From NCBI RefSeq assembly GCF_029870285.1, contig NZ_JACSYA010000015.1, forward strand, positions 55,097 to 119,096: 64,000 nt of DNA, given 5' to 3'. Of the stretch, positions 18,434 through 29,203 are shown in pieces. The notes under the pieces are model-generated. The model did no database searches. It was not told the DNA's origin and saw nothing but the letters and a program-made list of their open reading frames with translations. The translations under genes and the position numbers were made by a program. This DNA is from Delftia sp. PS-11. Lineage in GTDB: Bacteria; Pseudomonadota; Gammaproteobacteria; Burkholderiales; Burkholderiaceae_C. Each line of letters opens with the position of its first letter. The stretch's first letter is position 1.

Positions 18434-19303
18434 ATGCGTATCCTGGTATGCGGTGGGTCGGGCTTCATCGGCCGCCATATCGTCAATCTGCTCGTGCTGG
18501 CCGGCCATGATCCGGTGGTGCGCAGCCGCCATTCCAGCCCCGCGCTGGACTATGCAACGGCAACCACAATAGAAGCCTGGCTGCCCCACCTGGCAGGCAT
18601 TGATGCCGTAATCAACGCCGTAGGCGTGCTGCGCGACAGCGCCTCCCGGCCCATTGATGCCATGCATGCCAGGGCCCCGATGGCCCTGTTCGATGCCTGC
18701 GTTTCGGCCGGTGTGCGGCGCGTGGTGCAGATCTCGGCGCTGGGCATCGAGGACAGCGCGACGCGCTATGCCAGCACCAAGCGCGCGGCCGACACACATC
18801 TGCTGGCGCAGACGGCTGCCGGCCATCTGCAAGGCTGTGTGGTTCGCCCCAGCGTGGTTTTCGGCGCGGGAGGGGCCAGCAGTGAAATGTTCCTGGGTCT
18901 GGCACGCCTGCCGGTGTTGTTGCTGCCCAAACCTGTGCAGCAGGCCCAGGTGCAGCCTGTGGCTGTGCGTGATCTGGCCGAGGTGGTGGCAGGACTGGCA
19001 ACACGCACCGGGCCCACAGGCCTGATCGAGATCGGTGGTCCTGCCGCATTGCCTCTGGCGGCACTGATTGCCAGCCTGCGTGCGCAAATGGGGCGGGCAC
19101 CAGCCCGGGTGATCGCCCTGCCCGACTGGATCAGCCGCGCCAGCGCACGGGCTGGGGACTGGGTGACCGTATCGCCCTGGTGCAGCGAGACGCTGGCCAT
19201 GCTGGGCAGCGACAACGTGACGGACCCGGCCGGTCTGGAGAAACTGCTGGGCCGCCCGGGCATCGCGCCAGACCAGCTGCTGGCCACGCTGCACCATGGC
19301 TGA
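18434..19303 (+). CDS. Atypical SDR/NAD(P)-binding epimerase-like protein
   Basis: A 289-residue Rossmann protein. The N-terminal RILVCGGSGFIGRHIVNLLV is the NAD(P)-binding GGxGFIG motif of extended/atypical SDRs, followed by VINAVGVLRDS and the region around RYASTKRAADTHL, where the usual YxxxK appears as Y-ASTK. The C-terminal part resembles NDUFA9-like or NAD(P)H-binding proteins of unknown substrate. It is the first gene of a three-gene unit, overlapping the next gene by eight bases. AGGAG lies before the ATG. Expression is probably controlled by the upstream GbsR-type repressor. Confidence 0.85.
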   Translation: MRILVCGGSGFIGRHIVNLLVLAGHDPVVRSRHSSPALDYATATTIEAWLPHLAGIDAVINAVGVLRDSASRPIDAMHARAPMALFDACVSAGVRRVVQISALGIEDSATRYASTKRAADTHLLAQTAAGHLQGCVVRPSVVFGAGGASSEMFLGLARLPVLLLPKPVQQAQVQPVAVRDLAEVVAGLATRTGPTGLIEIGGPAALPLAALIASLRAQMGRAPARVIALPDWISRASARAGDWVTVSPWCSETLAMLGSDNVTDPAGLEKLLGRPGIAPDQLLATLHHG

Positions 19304-19694
19304 CAGCACCACCGTCGCTGCGCCGCTGCGCACCATGCATGCCAGTCTGGTCGCCGTATGGCTGGGCACGGCCCTGGCCAGTGCCATAGAACACCAGGGC
19401 ATGAGCATTCAGGTGCTTGCTGATGCCGGCATCCATGACCCACGCTGGCAGACCCTGCTGGTCTGGAGCGGCCTGCTGGCTGATCTGGCCGTAGGCATGG
19501 CGCTGTGGCTGCGGCCCGGCCGTGCCAGCTACTCGGCAGCTTTGCTGCTGATGGCGGCCATGACCGTGGTGGCAACCGCCTTGCAGCCGGCGCTGTGGCT
19601 GCATCCGCTGGGGCCGCTGCTCAAGAACCTGCCGATCGCGGCGATGCTGTTGCACCTGATATCGGTGGCCCGGATCACCAAGGAGCCCCTATGA
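19296..19694 (+). CDS. DoxX-like small membrane protein
   Basis: A 132-residue protein with four predicted membrane spans (around LVAVWLGTALAS, LVWSGLLADLAVGMALWL, AALLLMAAMTVVATAL and LLKNLPIAAMLLHLIS), the pattern of DoxX-like proteins. It overlaps the SDR gene upstream by eight bases and the DUF2269 gene downstream by four (ATGA), so all three are translationally coupled. SDR and DoxX-like domains are sometimes fused in one protein, supporting a joint function; the reaction is unknown. Confidence 0.78.
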   Translation: MADSTTVAAPLRTMHASLVAVWLGTALASAIEHQGMSIQVLADAGIHDPRWQTLLVWSGLLADLAVGMALWLRPGRASYSAALLLMAAMTVVATALQPALWLHPLGPLLKNLPIAAMLLHLISVARITKEPL

Positions 19695-20170
19695 ATGCCT
19701 ATCTGCTGCTCAAGACCCTGCATATCGCCTCCAGCGTGCTGCTGGTGGGCACGGGACTGGGTTCGGCTTTCTACATGTTCTTTGCCAACCGCAGCGGCAG
19801 CGTGGCTGCACAGGCGGTGGTCAGCCGCCTTGTGGTGCGCGCCGACTGGTGGTTCACCACGCCCTGCGTGGTCATCCAGCCACTGACCGGCATCGCCATG
19901 GCCCACATGGCAGGTTGGCCGCTGACCACGCCATGGCTGGCGCTGTCGCTGGGCCTGTACCTGCTGGCAGGCGCCTGCTGGCTGCCCGTGGTCTGGCTGC
20001 AGATGCGCATGGCGGCCATGGCGCACGACGCGGATGCCACACGCTCGGCGCTGCCAGCGCTGTATGCCACCTATGCACGGCGCTGGGAGGCACTGGGCTA
20101 CCCCGCTTTCATTGCCATGGCCGTGACCTATTACCTGATGGTCAACAAGCCGGCGCTGTGGAGCAGTTGA
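19691..20170 (+). CDS. DUF2269-family membrane protein
   Basis: A 159-residue protein with four hydrophobic spans. The first span with a histidine (LLKTLHIASSVLLVGTGLGSAFYMFF) and the later WWFTTPCVVIQPLTGIAM are typical of DUF2269, whose conserved His residues suggest a heme-binding or redox membrane protein (inference). The start ATG overlaps the preceding stop in ATGA, and AAGGAG stands just before it. It closes the SDR-DoxX-DUF2269 unit; mop faces it from the other strand. Confidence 0.82.
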   Translation: MNAYLLLKTLHIASSVLLVGTGLGSAFYMFFANRSGSVAAQAVVSRLVVRADWWFTTPCVVIQPLTGIAMAHMAGWPLTTPWLALSLGLYLLAGACWLPVVWLQMRMAAMAHDADATRSALPALYATYARRWEALGYPAFIAMAVTYYLMVNKPALWSS

Positions 20171-20211
20171 GGTTGCGCCGCCACCAGCAGCTGGCAGCGC
20201 TGGCGGCGCCA

Positions 20212-20427
20212 TCACAACTTGGCGATGGACACCTCGGTGGACTTGACCAGGGCCACGACCTCGGAGCCGACGACCAGCCCCAGCTCGTCCACCGAGCGCG
20301 TGGTGATGACCGAAGTCACGATGCCCCAGGGGGTCTGCACATCGACTTCGGAGACAACGTCGCCACGGATGATTTCGTGCACCTTGCCCTTGAACTGGTT
20401 GCGCACGTTGATGGCTTGGATGGACAT
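20212..20427 (-). CDS. Molybdopterin-binding (Mop/TOBE) protein
   Basis: A 71-residue single TOBE domain beginning MSIQAINVRNQFKGKVHEII and including VDVQTPWGIVTSVITTRSVDELGLVVGSEVVALVKSTEV, the Mop fold that binds molybdate or related oxyanions as oligomers. The start is fixed by AGGAG seven bases before ATG 20427; the longer frame upstream is a shadow of ssuB. It is the last gene of the ssu block, an unusual partner: it could be an oxyanion sensor or buffer, since sulfate and molybdate are similar anions (inference). Confidence 0.88.
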   Translation of the reverse strand: MSIQAINVRNQFKGKVHEIIRGDVVSEVDVQTPWGIVTSVITTRSVDELGLVVGSEVVALVKSTEVSIAKL

Positions 20428-20477
20428 GTTTTTCTCCTGATACGGGAAAGGGTTGGGGAAGCGAAAACGGAAAGCGG

Positions 20478-21410
<933 letters not shown>

Positions 21411-21427
21411 GTGGTACTCCTTGTGTG

Positions 21428-22273
21428 TCATTGGGACTGGTAGCCCGGATGCCAGCGCAGCCACCAGCGCTCCAGGCCACGCGCGAACCAATCGGCCAGC
21501 TTGCCCAGCAAGGCGTACAGCAGGATGCCGACCAGCACCACGTCTGTCTGCAGGAATTCACGGGCATTCATGGTCAGGTAGCCGATACCGGCCTGCGCCG
21601 AGATCGTTTCGGCAACGATCAGAATCACCCACATCAGGCCCAGCGAAAAGCGAAGGCCCACGAGGATGGAGGACAGTGCGCCTGGCAGGATGACCTCGCG
21701 GTACAGCTGCCAGCGCGTAAGGCCGTAGCTGCGGCCCATCTCGATCAGGGCGGGATCCACGTTGCGGATGCCATGGAAGGTGTTCAGATAGATGGGAAAG
21801 AACACCGAGACGCTGATCAGGAACAGCTTGGCACTCTCGTCGATGCCGAACCACAGGATGACCAGAGGAATGAGTGCCAGCGCAGGGATGTTGCGCACCA
21901 TCTGGATGGACGAGTCCAGCAGCGTTTCGGCCCAGCGCAGCGAGCCTGTCAGCAGGCCCAGCGCCAGCCCCAGGCTGCCGCCGATGGCCAGGCCGCTGAG
22001 AGCACGGCCCGCACTGACCTGCACATGCTTGAACAGTTCACCCGACTCGGCCAGCGCCAGGGCTGCGCGCAGTACATCCAGCGGCGCTGGCAGCACCCGC
22101 GTGGACAGCCAGCCCCAGGCCGAGGCAGCCTGCCAGACAGCGATCAGCGCCAGCGGCACCAGCCAGGGCAGCAGGCGCCGGCCTGTGCCGGCCGCAAAGC
22201 GAACTCCGGCTGACCAGGCATCACCACCACCTTCTCTGACCGGCAGAGCCGCCACAGTGCTTGCATCGGACAT
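21428..22273 (-). CDS. ssuC: Aliphatic sulfonate ABC transporter permease
   Basis: A 281-residue inner-membrane protein with six spans after an N-terminal cytoplasmic tail. The cytoplasmic loop [35 protein letters not shown] carries the EAA motif that docks the ATPase. [26 protein letters not shown] is typical of SsuC/TauC permeases. It lies 17 bases before ssuB and 11 bases after ssuD in an unbroken operon. Confidence 0.94.
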   Translation of the reverse strand: MSDASTVAALPVREGGGDAWSAGVRFAAGTGRRLLPWLVPLALIAVWQAASAWGWLSTRVLPAPLDVLRAALALAESGELFKHVQVSAGRALSGLAIGGSLGLALGLLTGSLRWAETLLDSSIQMVRNIPALALIPLVILWFGIDESAKLFLISVSVFFPIYLNTFHGIRNVDPALIEMGRSYGLTRWQLYREVILPGALSSILVGLRFSLGLMWVILIVAETISAQAGIGYLTMNAREFLQTDVVLVGILLYALLGKLADWFARGLERWWLRWHPGYQSQ

Positions 22274-22284
22274 GCGGTACTCCT

Positions 22285-23436
22285 TCAGCTTTGCGCCGCG
22301 CGCGGCGAATAGAGGTTGGCGACGGTTTCGCCCAGGGGGCCGCCAGCGAGCTTTTCACGCACGCCCAGCGGCAGCAGCGGAAAGACCAGTTCCGCGAAGC
22401 GGTAGGCCTCCTCAAGATGTGGGTAGCCCGACAGCACAAAGGTGTCTATTCCCAGGTCTGCGTACTCCTTGATGCGCTCGGCCACGGTCTGCGGGTCGCC
22501 CACCAGGGCCGTGCCTGCCCCGCCCCGCACCAGACCCACGCCGGCCCAAAGATTGGGGCTGATCTCCAGTTCCTGCCGCGTGCGGCGGCTGCCGCCGGCG
22601 TGCAGTGCCGCCATGCGGCGCTGGCCTTCCGAGTCCATGCGCGCAAAAGCGGCCTGGGCCTGGATCACGGTCTCATCGCGCAGGCGGCTGATCAGGCGTT
22701 CGGCATCGGCCCAGGCCTCCTGCTCGGTTTCGCGCACGATGACGTGCAGCCGGATGCCGAACTTGACGGTGCGTCCATGGCGTGCGGCCTTCTCACGCAC
22801 ATCGGCGATTTTTTTCGCGACCTCGGCCGGTGGCTCGCCCCAGGTCAGGTACGCATCGACCTGCTCGGCAGCCAAATCGTGGGCCGCTTCGGAAGATCCG
22901 CCGAAATACACGGGCGGATAAGGCTTTTGCTGCGGGGGGAACAGCAGCTTGGCGCCCTTGACCGACAGATGCTCGCCTTCGTAGTCCAGCGTCTGGCCTT
23001 CATGGCTGCGTGCGAGGATCTCCCGCCAGATGCGGATGAACTCGGCAGACTGCGCATAGCGCTGGGCATGGTCAAGAAAAACGCCATCGCCCTCCAGTTC
23101 GCCACGGTCGCCGCCCGTGACCAGATTGATCAGCAGGCGCCCGCCCGACAGGCGGTCGAAGGAGGCCGCCATGCGTGCCGCCAGGCTGGGCTGGTGTAGG
23201 CCGGGACGCACGGCCACGAGGAATTTGAGCCGCCGCGTGACGGGAATCAGGCTGGAAGCCACGACCCAGGGATCTTCGCAGGAGCGGCCTGTGGGAATGA
23301 GCACCCCTTCGTAGCCCAGGCTGTCGGCCGCAATGGCGACCTGCTTGACGTAGTCGTGGCTGAGCTGGCGTGCTCCCTCGGACGTACCGAGGTAACGGCT
23401 GTCGCCATGGGTGGGAATGAACCAGAAGACCTGCAT
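22285..23436 (-). CDS. ssuD: FMNH2-dependent alkanesulfonate monooxygenase
   Basis: Cleaves C1-C14 alkanesulfonates to the aldehyde and sulfite using FMNH2 and oxygen. The 383-residue protein begins [19 protein letters not shown] and shows the SsuD core [31 protein letters not shown] (with the active-site Cys), [21 protein letters not shown] and the C-terminal [19 protein letters not shown]. The FMN reductase SsuE normally feeding it is not in this window. It is preceded by a 34-codon ORF and followed by ssuC. Confidence 0.96.
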   Translation of the reverse strand: MQVFWFIPTHGDSRYLGTSEGARQLSHDYVKQVAIAADSLGYEGVLIPTGRSCEDPWVVASSLIPVTRRLKFLVAVRPGLHQPSLAARMAASFDRLSGGRLLINLVTGGDRGELEGDGVFLDHAQRYAQSAEFIRIWREILARSHEGQTLDYEGEHLSVKGAKLLFPPQQKPYPPVYFGGSSEAAHDLAAEQVDAYLTWGEPPAEVAKKIADVREKAARHGRTVKFGIRLHVIVRETEQEAWADAERLISRLRDETVIQAQAAFARMDSEGQRRMAALHAGGSRRTRQELEISPNLWAGVGLVRGGAGTALVGDPQTVAERIKEYADLGIDTFVLSGYPHLEEAYRFAELVFPLLPLGVREKLAGGPLGETVANLYSPRAAQS

Positions 23437-23447
23437 GGGCGTGCTCC

Positions 23448-23552
23448 TCAGTGAACGGACAGGTTCCAGCTCAAGGCGGTGGTCGCCAGAAGCTGGAATG
23501 CGTGGCGGTGCAAGCGATCCAACCGGGGCTGAAGGTCCTGGAAAGCGTTCAT
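23448..23552 (-). CDS. 34-residue conserved-looking small ORF in the ssu operon
   Basis: Encodes a 34-residue peptide beginning [19 protein letters not shown] and ending SWNLSVH. A near-perfect ribosome-binding site AAGGAG stands seven bases before the ATG, and the ORF sits snugly between ssuA and ssuD (22 and 11 bases), so it is very likely translated. The middle is a basic amphipathic stretch ([13 protein letters not shown]) followed by small polar residues. It may be a translational coupler, a leader peptide or a small partner of the sulfonate enzymes. Function unknown; no family recognised. Confidence 0.65.
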   Translation of the reverse strand: MNAFQDLQPRLDRLHRHAFQLLATTALSWNLSVH

Positions 23553-23574
23553 GTCGTTACTCCTTGTTGGCAGT

Positions 23575-24579
23575 TCAGTGGCGTGCGGTGACCAGGTCCA
23601 CAGGGGCCGCATGCAGCAGGTTGAGCTTGCGTGGGATGAGCTTGAGCTCGAAGAATGTGTCGGCGATCTGCTGCTGCTCGGCAAGGATCTCGCGCGTCAC
23701 AGGGGCCGTGCCGAAACTGGCGCGGCTCAGGTACAGCTCGGTAATGGATTTGTCCAGACCGAGCACGCCGGACAGTTCGGCGGCGGCGGCGGACGGGTTC
23801 TTCGATGCCCAGCGGTCGATGGCGTCGATTTCCTCGATGGCGATGCGCAGCACATCGGCATTGCGCGTGGCGAAATCGCGCGAGGTGAAGTAGTAGGCAC
23901 GGTTGTTGACCACACCCTTGGCATCGGCCAGCAGGCGCGCATCCAGCGTTTTTTGCGCTGCGGCCAGGAAAGGGTCCCAGATCAGCCAGGCATCGACGGC
24001 TCCGCGCTCGAAGGCGGCACGCGCATCGGCCGGCGCCAGGAATACGGATTGCACATCGCCGTACTTGAGGCCATGCTTTTCCAGCAGCTTGACCAGAAAG
24101 TACTGCACGTTCGAGCCCTTGTTGTAGGCCACGCGCTTGCCCTTGAGGTCCTTGACGCTCTGGATGGGCGAATCCTTGGGCACGATCACGGCCTCCAGTC
24201 CGGGGCGCGGCACGGTGGCGCCGGCATAGACCAGGGGGGCGCCTGCGGCCTGGGCGAAGATGGGCGGCGCTTCACCGACATCGCCAAAGTCGATGGAGCC
24301 CACGTTCAGCGCCTCCAGTTGCACAGGGCCTGCGTTGAACTCGGTCCAGCGCACCGTGACGCCCAGCGGTGCCAGCCGCTTTTCCAGCGTGCCGCGCCCC
24401 TTGAGAATGGACAGCCAGCCTTTTTGATAGCCCACGCGCAACACGCGCTCACCGGCCTTGTCCTGGGCCAGAACCGGGCCGCCCAGAGAGGCTGCAGCCG
24501 CAGCAAGCCCGGCCCCCAGCCATTGGCGCCGACGCCAGGCGGTGGTGGTATGCAAAGAAAGCGAATCCAACGAAACCAT
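23575..24579 (-). CDS. ssuA: Aliphatic sulfonate ABC transporter substrate-binding protein
   Basis: A 334-residue periplasmic binding protein. The N-terminus has a twin-arginine-like AWRRRQWLGAGLAAAAASLGG signal ending in VLAQ. The mature part begins ERVLRVGYQKGWLSILKGRGTLEKRL and contains TEFNAGPVQLEALNVGSIDFGDVGEAPPIFAQ, the ligand-site pattern of SsuA. ATG 24579 is preferred because AAGG lies nine bases upstream; ATG 24588 overlaps that site. It is the first gene of the ssu block proper. Confidence 0.92.
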   Translation of the reverse strand: MVSLDSLSLHTTTAWRRRQWLGAGLAAAAASLGGPVLAQDKAGERVLRVGYQKGWLSILKGRGTLEKRLAPLGVTVRWTEFNAGPVQLEALNVGSIDFGDVGEAPPIFAQAAGAPLVYAGATVPRPGLEAVIVPKDSPIQSVKDLKGKRVAYNKGSNVQYFLVKLLEKHGLKYGDVQSVFLAPADARAAFERGAVDAWLIWDPFLAAAQKTLDARLLADAKGVVNNRAYYFTSRDFATRNADVLRIAIEEIDAIDRWASKNPSAAAAELSGVLGLDKSITELYLSRASFGTAPVTREILAEQQQIADTFFELKLIPRKLNLLHAAPVDLVTARH

Positions 24580-24935
24580 GTCAAACATCCTTGGGTGAAG
24601 GCCGGCGCAGGCAAAGCGCCGCCCATGCATGCGTGCGGCATGCAGTTACAGACAACAATGGGGAAGATGGGGCGGCAGCCGGCGCGAGGCCGCGCCGCCA
24701 GGGATCGTCAGACGCTACATCGCACGCTGGCGAAGGCAATGGGACTGGATAGGTCCGGCCAGGCTCGCAGGCCGCCGGCCAGAGCGGCTGAACGGGATCG
24801 GGCTGCCGGGAAAGGACCTGTCAGTGGCGCCAGCCAGCGTGCTGCTGGGCGCAAGGGCCACGAAGGGCTGGCGGCAGTCAGGCGTGTGGGCATGGCAGGC
24901 TGCGGTGGTGGCTGGCGAGACTCAGGCAGATACCG
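24580..24935. other. Intergenic region between sbp and ssuA, no gene recognised
   Basis: 356 GC-rich bases without a convincing ORF. A 61-codon minus frame (24708-24893) lacks a binding site and looks compositional. No clear terminator was seen after sbp, nor a clear promoter before ssuA, so read-through from sbp into ssu is possible. Confidence 0.5.
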
Positions 24936-25958
24936 TCACTTGCGGGTGTAGATCTGGTCGAAGCTGCCGCCGTCGGAGAAGTGATCCTTATCCGCCTTGG
25001 CCCAGCCGCCAAAGGCCTGATCGATGGTCACCAGCTCCAGCTTGGGGAACTTGCTGGCGAACTCGGCCTTGATCTTGGGGTCCGTGGGACGGTAGTAGTT
25101 GCGGCCTGCGATGCGCTGGCCTTCCTCGGAGTACAGGTACTTCAGGTATTCCTCGGCCACGGCGCGCGTGCCTTTCCTGTCCACGACCTTGTCCACCACG
25201 GCCACCGAAGGCTCGGCCAGGATGGACAGCGAGGGCACGACAATCTGGAACTTCTCGGGACCAAATTCCTTGAGCGCCAGGAAGGCCTCGTTTTCCCAGG
25301 CCAGCAGCACGTCGCCCACACCACGCTGCACGAAGGTGATGGTGGCGCCGCGTGCGCCAGTGTCAAGCACGGGCACGTTCTTGAACAGCTTGCCGATGAA
25401 ATCCTTGGCCTGCGCATCGCCACCGTACTTGCGCTTGGCGAACTCCCAGGCAGCCAGATAGTTCCAGCGGGCGCCGCCGCTGGTCTTGGGGTTGGGCGTG
25501 ATCACCTGCACGCCGGGCTTGACCAGGTCGTCCCAGTCCTTGAGGTTCTTGGGATTGCCCTTCTTCACGAGGAAGACGATGGTCGAGCTGTACGGCGCGG
25601 AGTTGTAGGGCAGGCGCTTTTGCCAGTCAGGCTTGAGCAGGCCGCCGTTCTTGACCAGGGCGTCGATGTCGCCCGCCAGCGCCAGCGTGGCCACGTCGGC
25701 ATCGATGCCATCGATGATGGAGCGAGCCTGCTTGCCCGAGCCGCCATGCGACTGCTTGATGCTCACCTCCTGGCCGCTCTTGGCCTTCCAGTGCTTGGCG
25801 AAGGCCTGGTTGTACTCCACGTACAGCTCGCGCGTCGGGTCGTAGGAAACATTGAGCAGCTGCACAGGCTGTGCCAACGCCGGCAGCGCCGACAGGGTCA
25901 AGCCCGCAATCAGGCCAGCGGCAACAGGAAACTTGATAAAGTGGCGGCGAGTTTTCAT
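24936..25958 (-). CDS. sbp: Sulfate-binding periplasmic protein
   Basis: A 340-residue periplasmic binding protein of the Sbp/CysP family. It has an N-terminal signal ([20 protein letters not shown]...ALAQ), [20 protein letters not shown], the sulfate-loop [31 protein letters not shown] and [18 protein letters not shown] 25958 is taken as the start; the longer frame begins with TTG. Such proteins deliver sulfate or thiosulfate to the CysTWA permease, but no cysT/W/A gene follows; ssuA does. It may serve a permease encoded elsewhere. It is divergent from yggX. Confidence 0.93.
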   Translation of the reverse strand: MKTRRHFIKFPVAAGLIAGLTLSALPALAQPVQLLNVSYDPTRELYVEYNQAFAKHWKAKSGQEVSIKQSHGGSGKQARSIIDGIDADVATLALAGDIDALVKNGGLLKPDWQKRLPYNSAPYSSTIVFLVKKGNPKNLKDWDDLVKPGVQVITPNPKTSGGARWNYLAAWEFAKRKYGGDAQAKDFIGKLFKNVPVLDTGARGATITFVQRGVGDVLLAWENEAFLALKEFGPEKFQIVVPSLSILAEPSVAVVDKVVDRKGTRAVAEEYLKYLYSEEGQRIAGRNYYRPTDPKIKAEFASKFPKLELVTIDQAFGGWAKADKDHFSDGGSFDQIYTRK

Positions 25959-26104
25959 TGGAGTGTCGGTAGGGTGTGTAGGCAACGGTCTTGGTGCCGT
26001 TGGAATGCATTCTCAAAGCCAACGCTTAAAACACAAACCAATAAGATTTCAGTTTGTTATTCCCAAAACATCTGAATCTGCATAGGACAAGGACTGAATC
26101 CCCC

Positions 26105-26377
26105 ATGGCACGCACTGTTCACTGTATCAAGCTCGGCATCGACGCAGAGGGCCTGGACTTCCCGCCCTACCCCGGCGAACTCGGCAAGCGCATCTTCGAA
26201 GGCGTGAGCAAGCAGGCATGGGCCGAATGGCTCAAGCACCAGACCATGCTGGTCAATGAAAACCGCCTGAACCTGGCCGATGCCCGCGCACGCCAGTATC
26301 TGGCCCGCCAGATGGAAAACCACTTCTTCGGCGCTGGCGCCGACGCGGCAGCAGGCTACGTGCCCCCCTCGGCATAA
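26105..26377 (+). CDS. yggX: Probable Fe(2+)-trafficking protein YggX
   Basis: A 90-residue cytoplasmic protein with the compact YggX fold, beginning [23 protein letters not shown] and containing [24 protein letters not shown] and [12 protein letters not shown]. YggX protects iron-sulfur enzymes from oxidation and is thought to move ferrous iron. ATG 26105 gives the family start including the conserved cysteine at position 7; the upstream ATG 26054 does not. It is a single gene. Confidence 0.95.
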   Translation: MARTVHCIKLGIDAEGLDFPPYPGELGKRIFEGVSKQAWAEWLKHQTMLVNENRLNLADARARQYLARQMENHFFGAGADAAAGYVPPSA

Positions 26378-26550
26378 CCTGCCCCTGTTGCGCCTGCCGC
26401 CCCCGCCGCGCTGCGCCGGGGGCGGTTTCATTTGCGGCGCCGCAAAGGGCAGCCGCCACACCAGCGCCTACAATGCGCGCCTCGTTTTGCGGGAGGGCGC
26501 AGTGCGCCGCGTGCCCAACGGCGCAGGCCGGTTTTCACCAGAGGTTTCCC

Positions 26551-27219
26551 GTGCTTCCATCTGTCTCCCTGCTGGAGTCTTTCCAGGCATCGCAGTTCAC
26601 CGTCATGCTGGTGATCTATCTTGTGGCCATCACGGCAGAAGCCATGTCGGGGGCGCTGGCGGCTGGCCGGCGCAACATGGACATCTTCGGCGTGGCCGTG
26701 ATCGCTTTTGTCACCGCGCTGGGCGGCGGCACCATCCGCGACATGGTGCTGGGCCACTACCCGATCGGCTGGACACAGCACCCCGAGTACGTCTACCTGG
26801 TGATCTCGGCAGGCCTGCTGACGATTGTGGTGGCACGCCACATGCACCATCTCAAGCAGGTATTCCTGCTGCTGGACGCCATGGGGCTGATCGCCTTTTC
26901 GCTGATCGGCTGCAATGTGGCACTGGAGCTGGGCTATCCGCCGGTCGTGGTGGTGATGTCGGGCATGCTCACCGGCATCAGCGGCGGCATCCTGCGCGAC
27001 GTGCTGTGCAACCAGGTGCCAGTAGTGTTCCGCCGCGAGCTGTACGCCAGTGTCTCGCTTGCGGTGTGCCTGCTGTTCCTGGGCCTGCGTGCGCTGGAGC
27101 TGGGCTCCAACATCAGCACGGCTGTGTGCTTCGCGGCAGGCCTGACGCTGCGCCTGTCCGCCATACGCTTCAAGTGGCGCCTGCCCGTGTTCTCCTACCA
27201 GCAGCGCTGGGAAGAATAG
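26551..27219 (+). CDS. TRIC/UPF0126-family inner-membrane channel protein (YicG-like)
   Basis: A 222-residue protein with seven membrane spans made of two repeats. Both repeats show the family glycines: FVTALGGGTIRDMVLG in the first and MLTGISGGILRDVLCNQVP in the second. Bacterial members are trimeric monovalent cation channels. GTG 26551 is chosen because AGAGG precedes it by six bases; an ATG at 26605 would delete part of the first helix. The gene runs into mnmC 13 bases later. Confidence 0.9.
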   Translation: MLPSVSLLESFQASQFTVMLVIYLVAITAEAMSGALAAGRRNMDIFGVAVIAFVTALGGGTIRDMVLGHYPIGWTQHPEYVYLVISAGLLTIVVARHMHHLKQVFLLLDAMGLIAFSLIGCNVALELGYPPVVVVMSGMLTGISGGILRDVLCNQVPVVFRRELYASVSLAVCLLFLGLRALELGSNISTAVCFAAGLTLRLSAIRFKWRLPVFSYQQRWEE

Positions 27220-27232
27220 CCTTTCATTGCCC

Positions 27233-29161
27233 ATGTCAGAACCGATTGACTGGATGCCTGACGGCACGCCCTACAGCCCGCGCTTCGGCGACCGCTACCA
27301 CAGCGAGCGGGGCGGCCTGGACCAGGCGCGCCATGTATTCCTGGGCGGCTGCGGCCTGCCCGCCGCCTGGGCTGACGCGCAGCAGTGGCGCATCCTGGAG
27401 ACAGGCTTCGGCTTCGGCCTGAATTTCCTGGTGGCCTGGGCCGCCTGGAAAGCCGATGCACACCGGCCCAGGCTGCTGCATTTCACCTCGGCCGAGGCCT
27501 TTCCCGTCAGCGCTGACGATATGCGCCGGGCGATGCCCGAAGACCCTGCTCTGCGTCCGCTGGCCGAAAAACTGGCGCAGCAGTTCCAGGGCCTGCTGCC
27601 TGGCGTGCACCGGCTGTGCTTCGAGCAGGGGCAGGTGCTGCTGACCCTGTACATCGGCGACGCGCAGGCCATGCTGCGGCGCCAGCAGACCACGGCAGAC
27701 AGCATCTACCTGGACGGTTTCTCCCCGGCGCTCAACCCCGGACTCTGGAGTGCAGACACGATGCGGGCACTGGCACGCCACTGCCGGCGCGGCACGCAGT
27801 TGTCCACCTGGTGCGTTGCGCGCACGGTACGCGACGCGCTGGCGCAGCAGGGGTTTCAGGTTCGCAAGGTCGATGGCGTACCACCCAAGCGCCACAACCT
27901 GCACGCCATTTACGACCCTGCCTGGCAGCCACGGGGGCCTGGCGCACAGGCACCACAGGCGGTCACGCCCAGGCGCTGCATGGTGCTGGGCGCCGGCATT
28001 GCCGGCGCTGCCGCTGCCGCAAGCCTGGCGCGCCGGGGCTGGCAGGTCACCGTGCTCGATGCAGCCAGCACGCCAGCTGCAGGTGCATCGGCCCTTGCGG
28101 CCGGCCTGTTCTGCCCGCATGTCTCGCCTGACGACAGCCAGCTGTCACGCCTGAGCCGCGACGGTGCGCGGCTGACACTGGCACAGTTGCGGATGCTCTC
28201 CGCCCAGGGCCTGCTGCGCCCCGGCACGGACTGGGACCATACCGGAGTGCTCGAACACGGCGTGCAGGCCACTCCCCGCCTGCCACGCGGCTGGCAGTCG
28301 CCTGGCCCGGGTGACTACTGGAGCCGCCCCGCCGACGCCTGGCAGCTTGCGCAGGCCGGCCTGCCCGGCGACGCACCAGCCTGCTGGCATGCGCAGGCTG
28401 GCTGGGTGCGTCCCGCACGGCTGGTACAGGCACAGCTGGCCCTGCCCGGCGTGCGCTGGCAGGGGAACGCGTGCGCGCAGCGCCTGGTCCGGGTGCAATC
28501 CTCGGACCATCAGGCATGGCAGGTGTTCGATGCAAGCGGCACACTGCTGGCCGAGGCAGAGCTGGCCGTCATCGCCCTGGGGCCGGCAACGAATGCGCTG
28601 CTGGAGCACAGCCTGGGCGTCCAGGCATGCTGGCCGCTGCAGCCCATACGCGGCCAGGTCAGCTGGGATGTGCACACGGGCGCCAGCCTGCAGGCCATGC
28701 CACCTTTTCCCGTCAACGGACACGGCAACCTCGTTCCTGCCATGCCACTGCCGGGCGGCGAAAGCAGGCAAGGCTGGATCATGGGCTCGACTTTCGAGCG
28801 GGATCAGACGGCGCTGCCGCCCAGCCTGCAGGACCAGTCTGCGGCACACGCGGCCAACGGCGCCAAGCTGTCGCAACTGCTGCCGCGCACCTACGAGAGC
28901 CTGCAGGGCTTTTTCAGCGCGCCGCCGCGCCCGACCTGGGGAGCGGTGCGCGTGGCATCGCCCGACCGGCTGCCCGTGGTCGGCCCGGTATCCGCGCAGG
29001 CGCCTGGCCTCTGGGCGCTGACAGCCATGGGCTCGCGTGGACTCACGCTGTCGCTGCTGTGCGGCGAATTGCTGGCGGCGCGCCTGCACGGCGAGCCACT
29101 GCCGCTGGATGCAAAGCTGGCGGCAGCGCTGGACAGCGAGCGCCTGCAGGGCAGACGCTGA
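27233..29161 (+). CDS. mnmC: Bifunctional tRNA mnm5s2U34 synthesis enzyme MnmC
   Basis: Catalyses the last two steps of mnm5s2U formation at the wobble base of several tRNAs. The 642-residue protein has the N-terminal methyltransferase MnmC2/MnmD (1-240; ILETGFGFGLNFLVAWAAW is the SAM site, YLDGFSPALNPGLWS the active-site loop). It is followed by the FAD-dependent oxidoreductase MnmC1 (250-640; CMVLGAGIAGAAAAASLARRGW is the dinucleotide site, with GSRGLTLSLLCGELLAARL near the end). ATG 27233 is used rather than TTG 27227. It converges with an unknown gene 42 bases beyond its stop. Confidence 0.95.
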   Translation: MSEPIDWMPDGTPYSPRFGDRYHSERGGLDQARHVFLGGCGLPAAWADAQQWRILETGFGFGLNFLVAWAAWKADAHRPRLLHFTSAEAFPVSADDMRRAMPEDPALRPLAEKLAQQFQGLLPGVHRLCFEQGQVLLTLYIGDAQAMLRRQQTTADSIYLDGFSPALNPGLWSADTMRALARHCRRGTQLSTWCVARTVRDALAQQGFQVRKVDGVPPKRHNLHAIYDPAWQPRGPGAQAPQAVTPRRCMVLGAGIAGAAAAASLARRGWQVTVLDAASTPAAGASALAAGLFCPHVSPDDSQLSRLSRDGARLTLAQLRMLSAQGLLRPGTDWDHTGVLEHGVQATPRLPRGWQSPGPGDYWSRPADAWQLAQAGLPGDAPACWHAQAGWVRPARLVQAQLALPGVRWQGNACAQRLVRVQSSDHQAWQVFDASGTLLAEAELAVIALGPATNALLEHSLGVQACWPLQPIRGQVSWDVHTGASLQAMPPFPVNGHGNLVPAMPLPGGESRQGWIMGSTFERDQTALPPSLQDQSAAHAANGAKLSQLLPRTYESLQGFFSAPPRPTWGAVRVASPDRLPVVGPVSAQAPGLWALTAMGSRGLTLSLLCGELLAARLHGEPLPLDAKLAAALDSERLQGRR

Positions 29162-29203
29162 AGCTCTGGCGGCAGCTGGAAAAGCTGGCAGCGGCCACCC
29201 CAT

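Noticed and set aside
24708..24893. 61-codon minus frame between sbp and ssuA
   Set aside because: No binding site, composition follows GC bias, no recognisable pattern.
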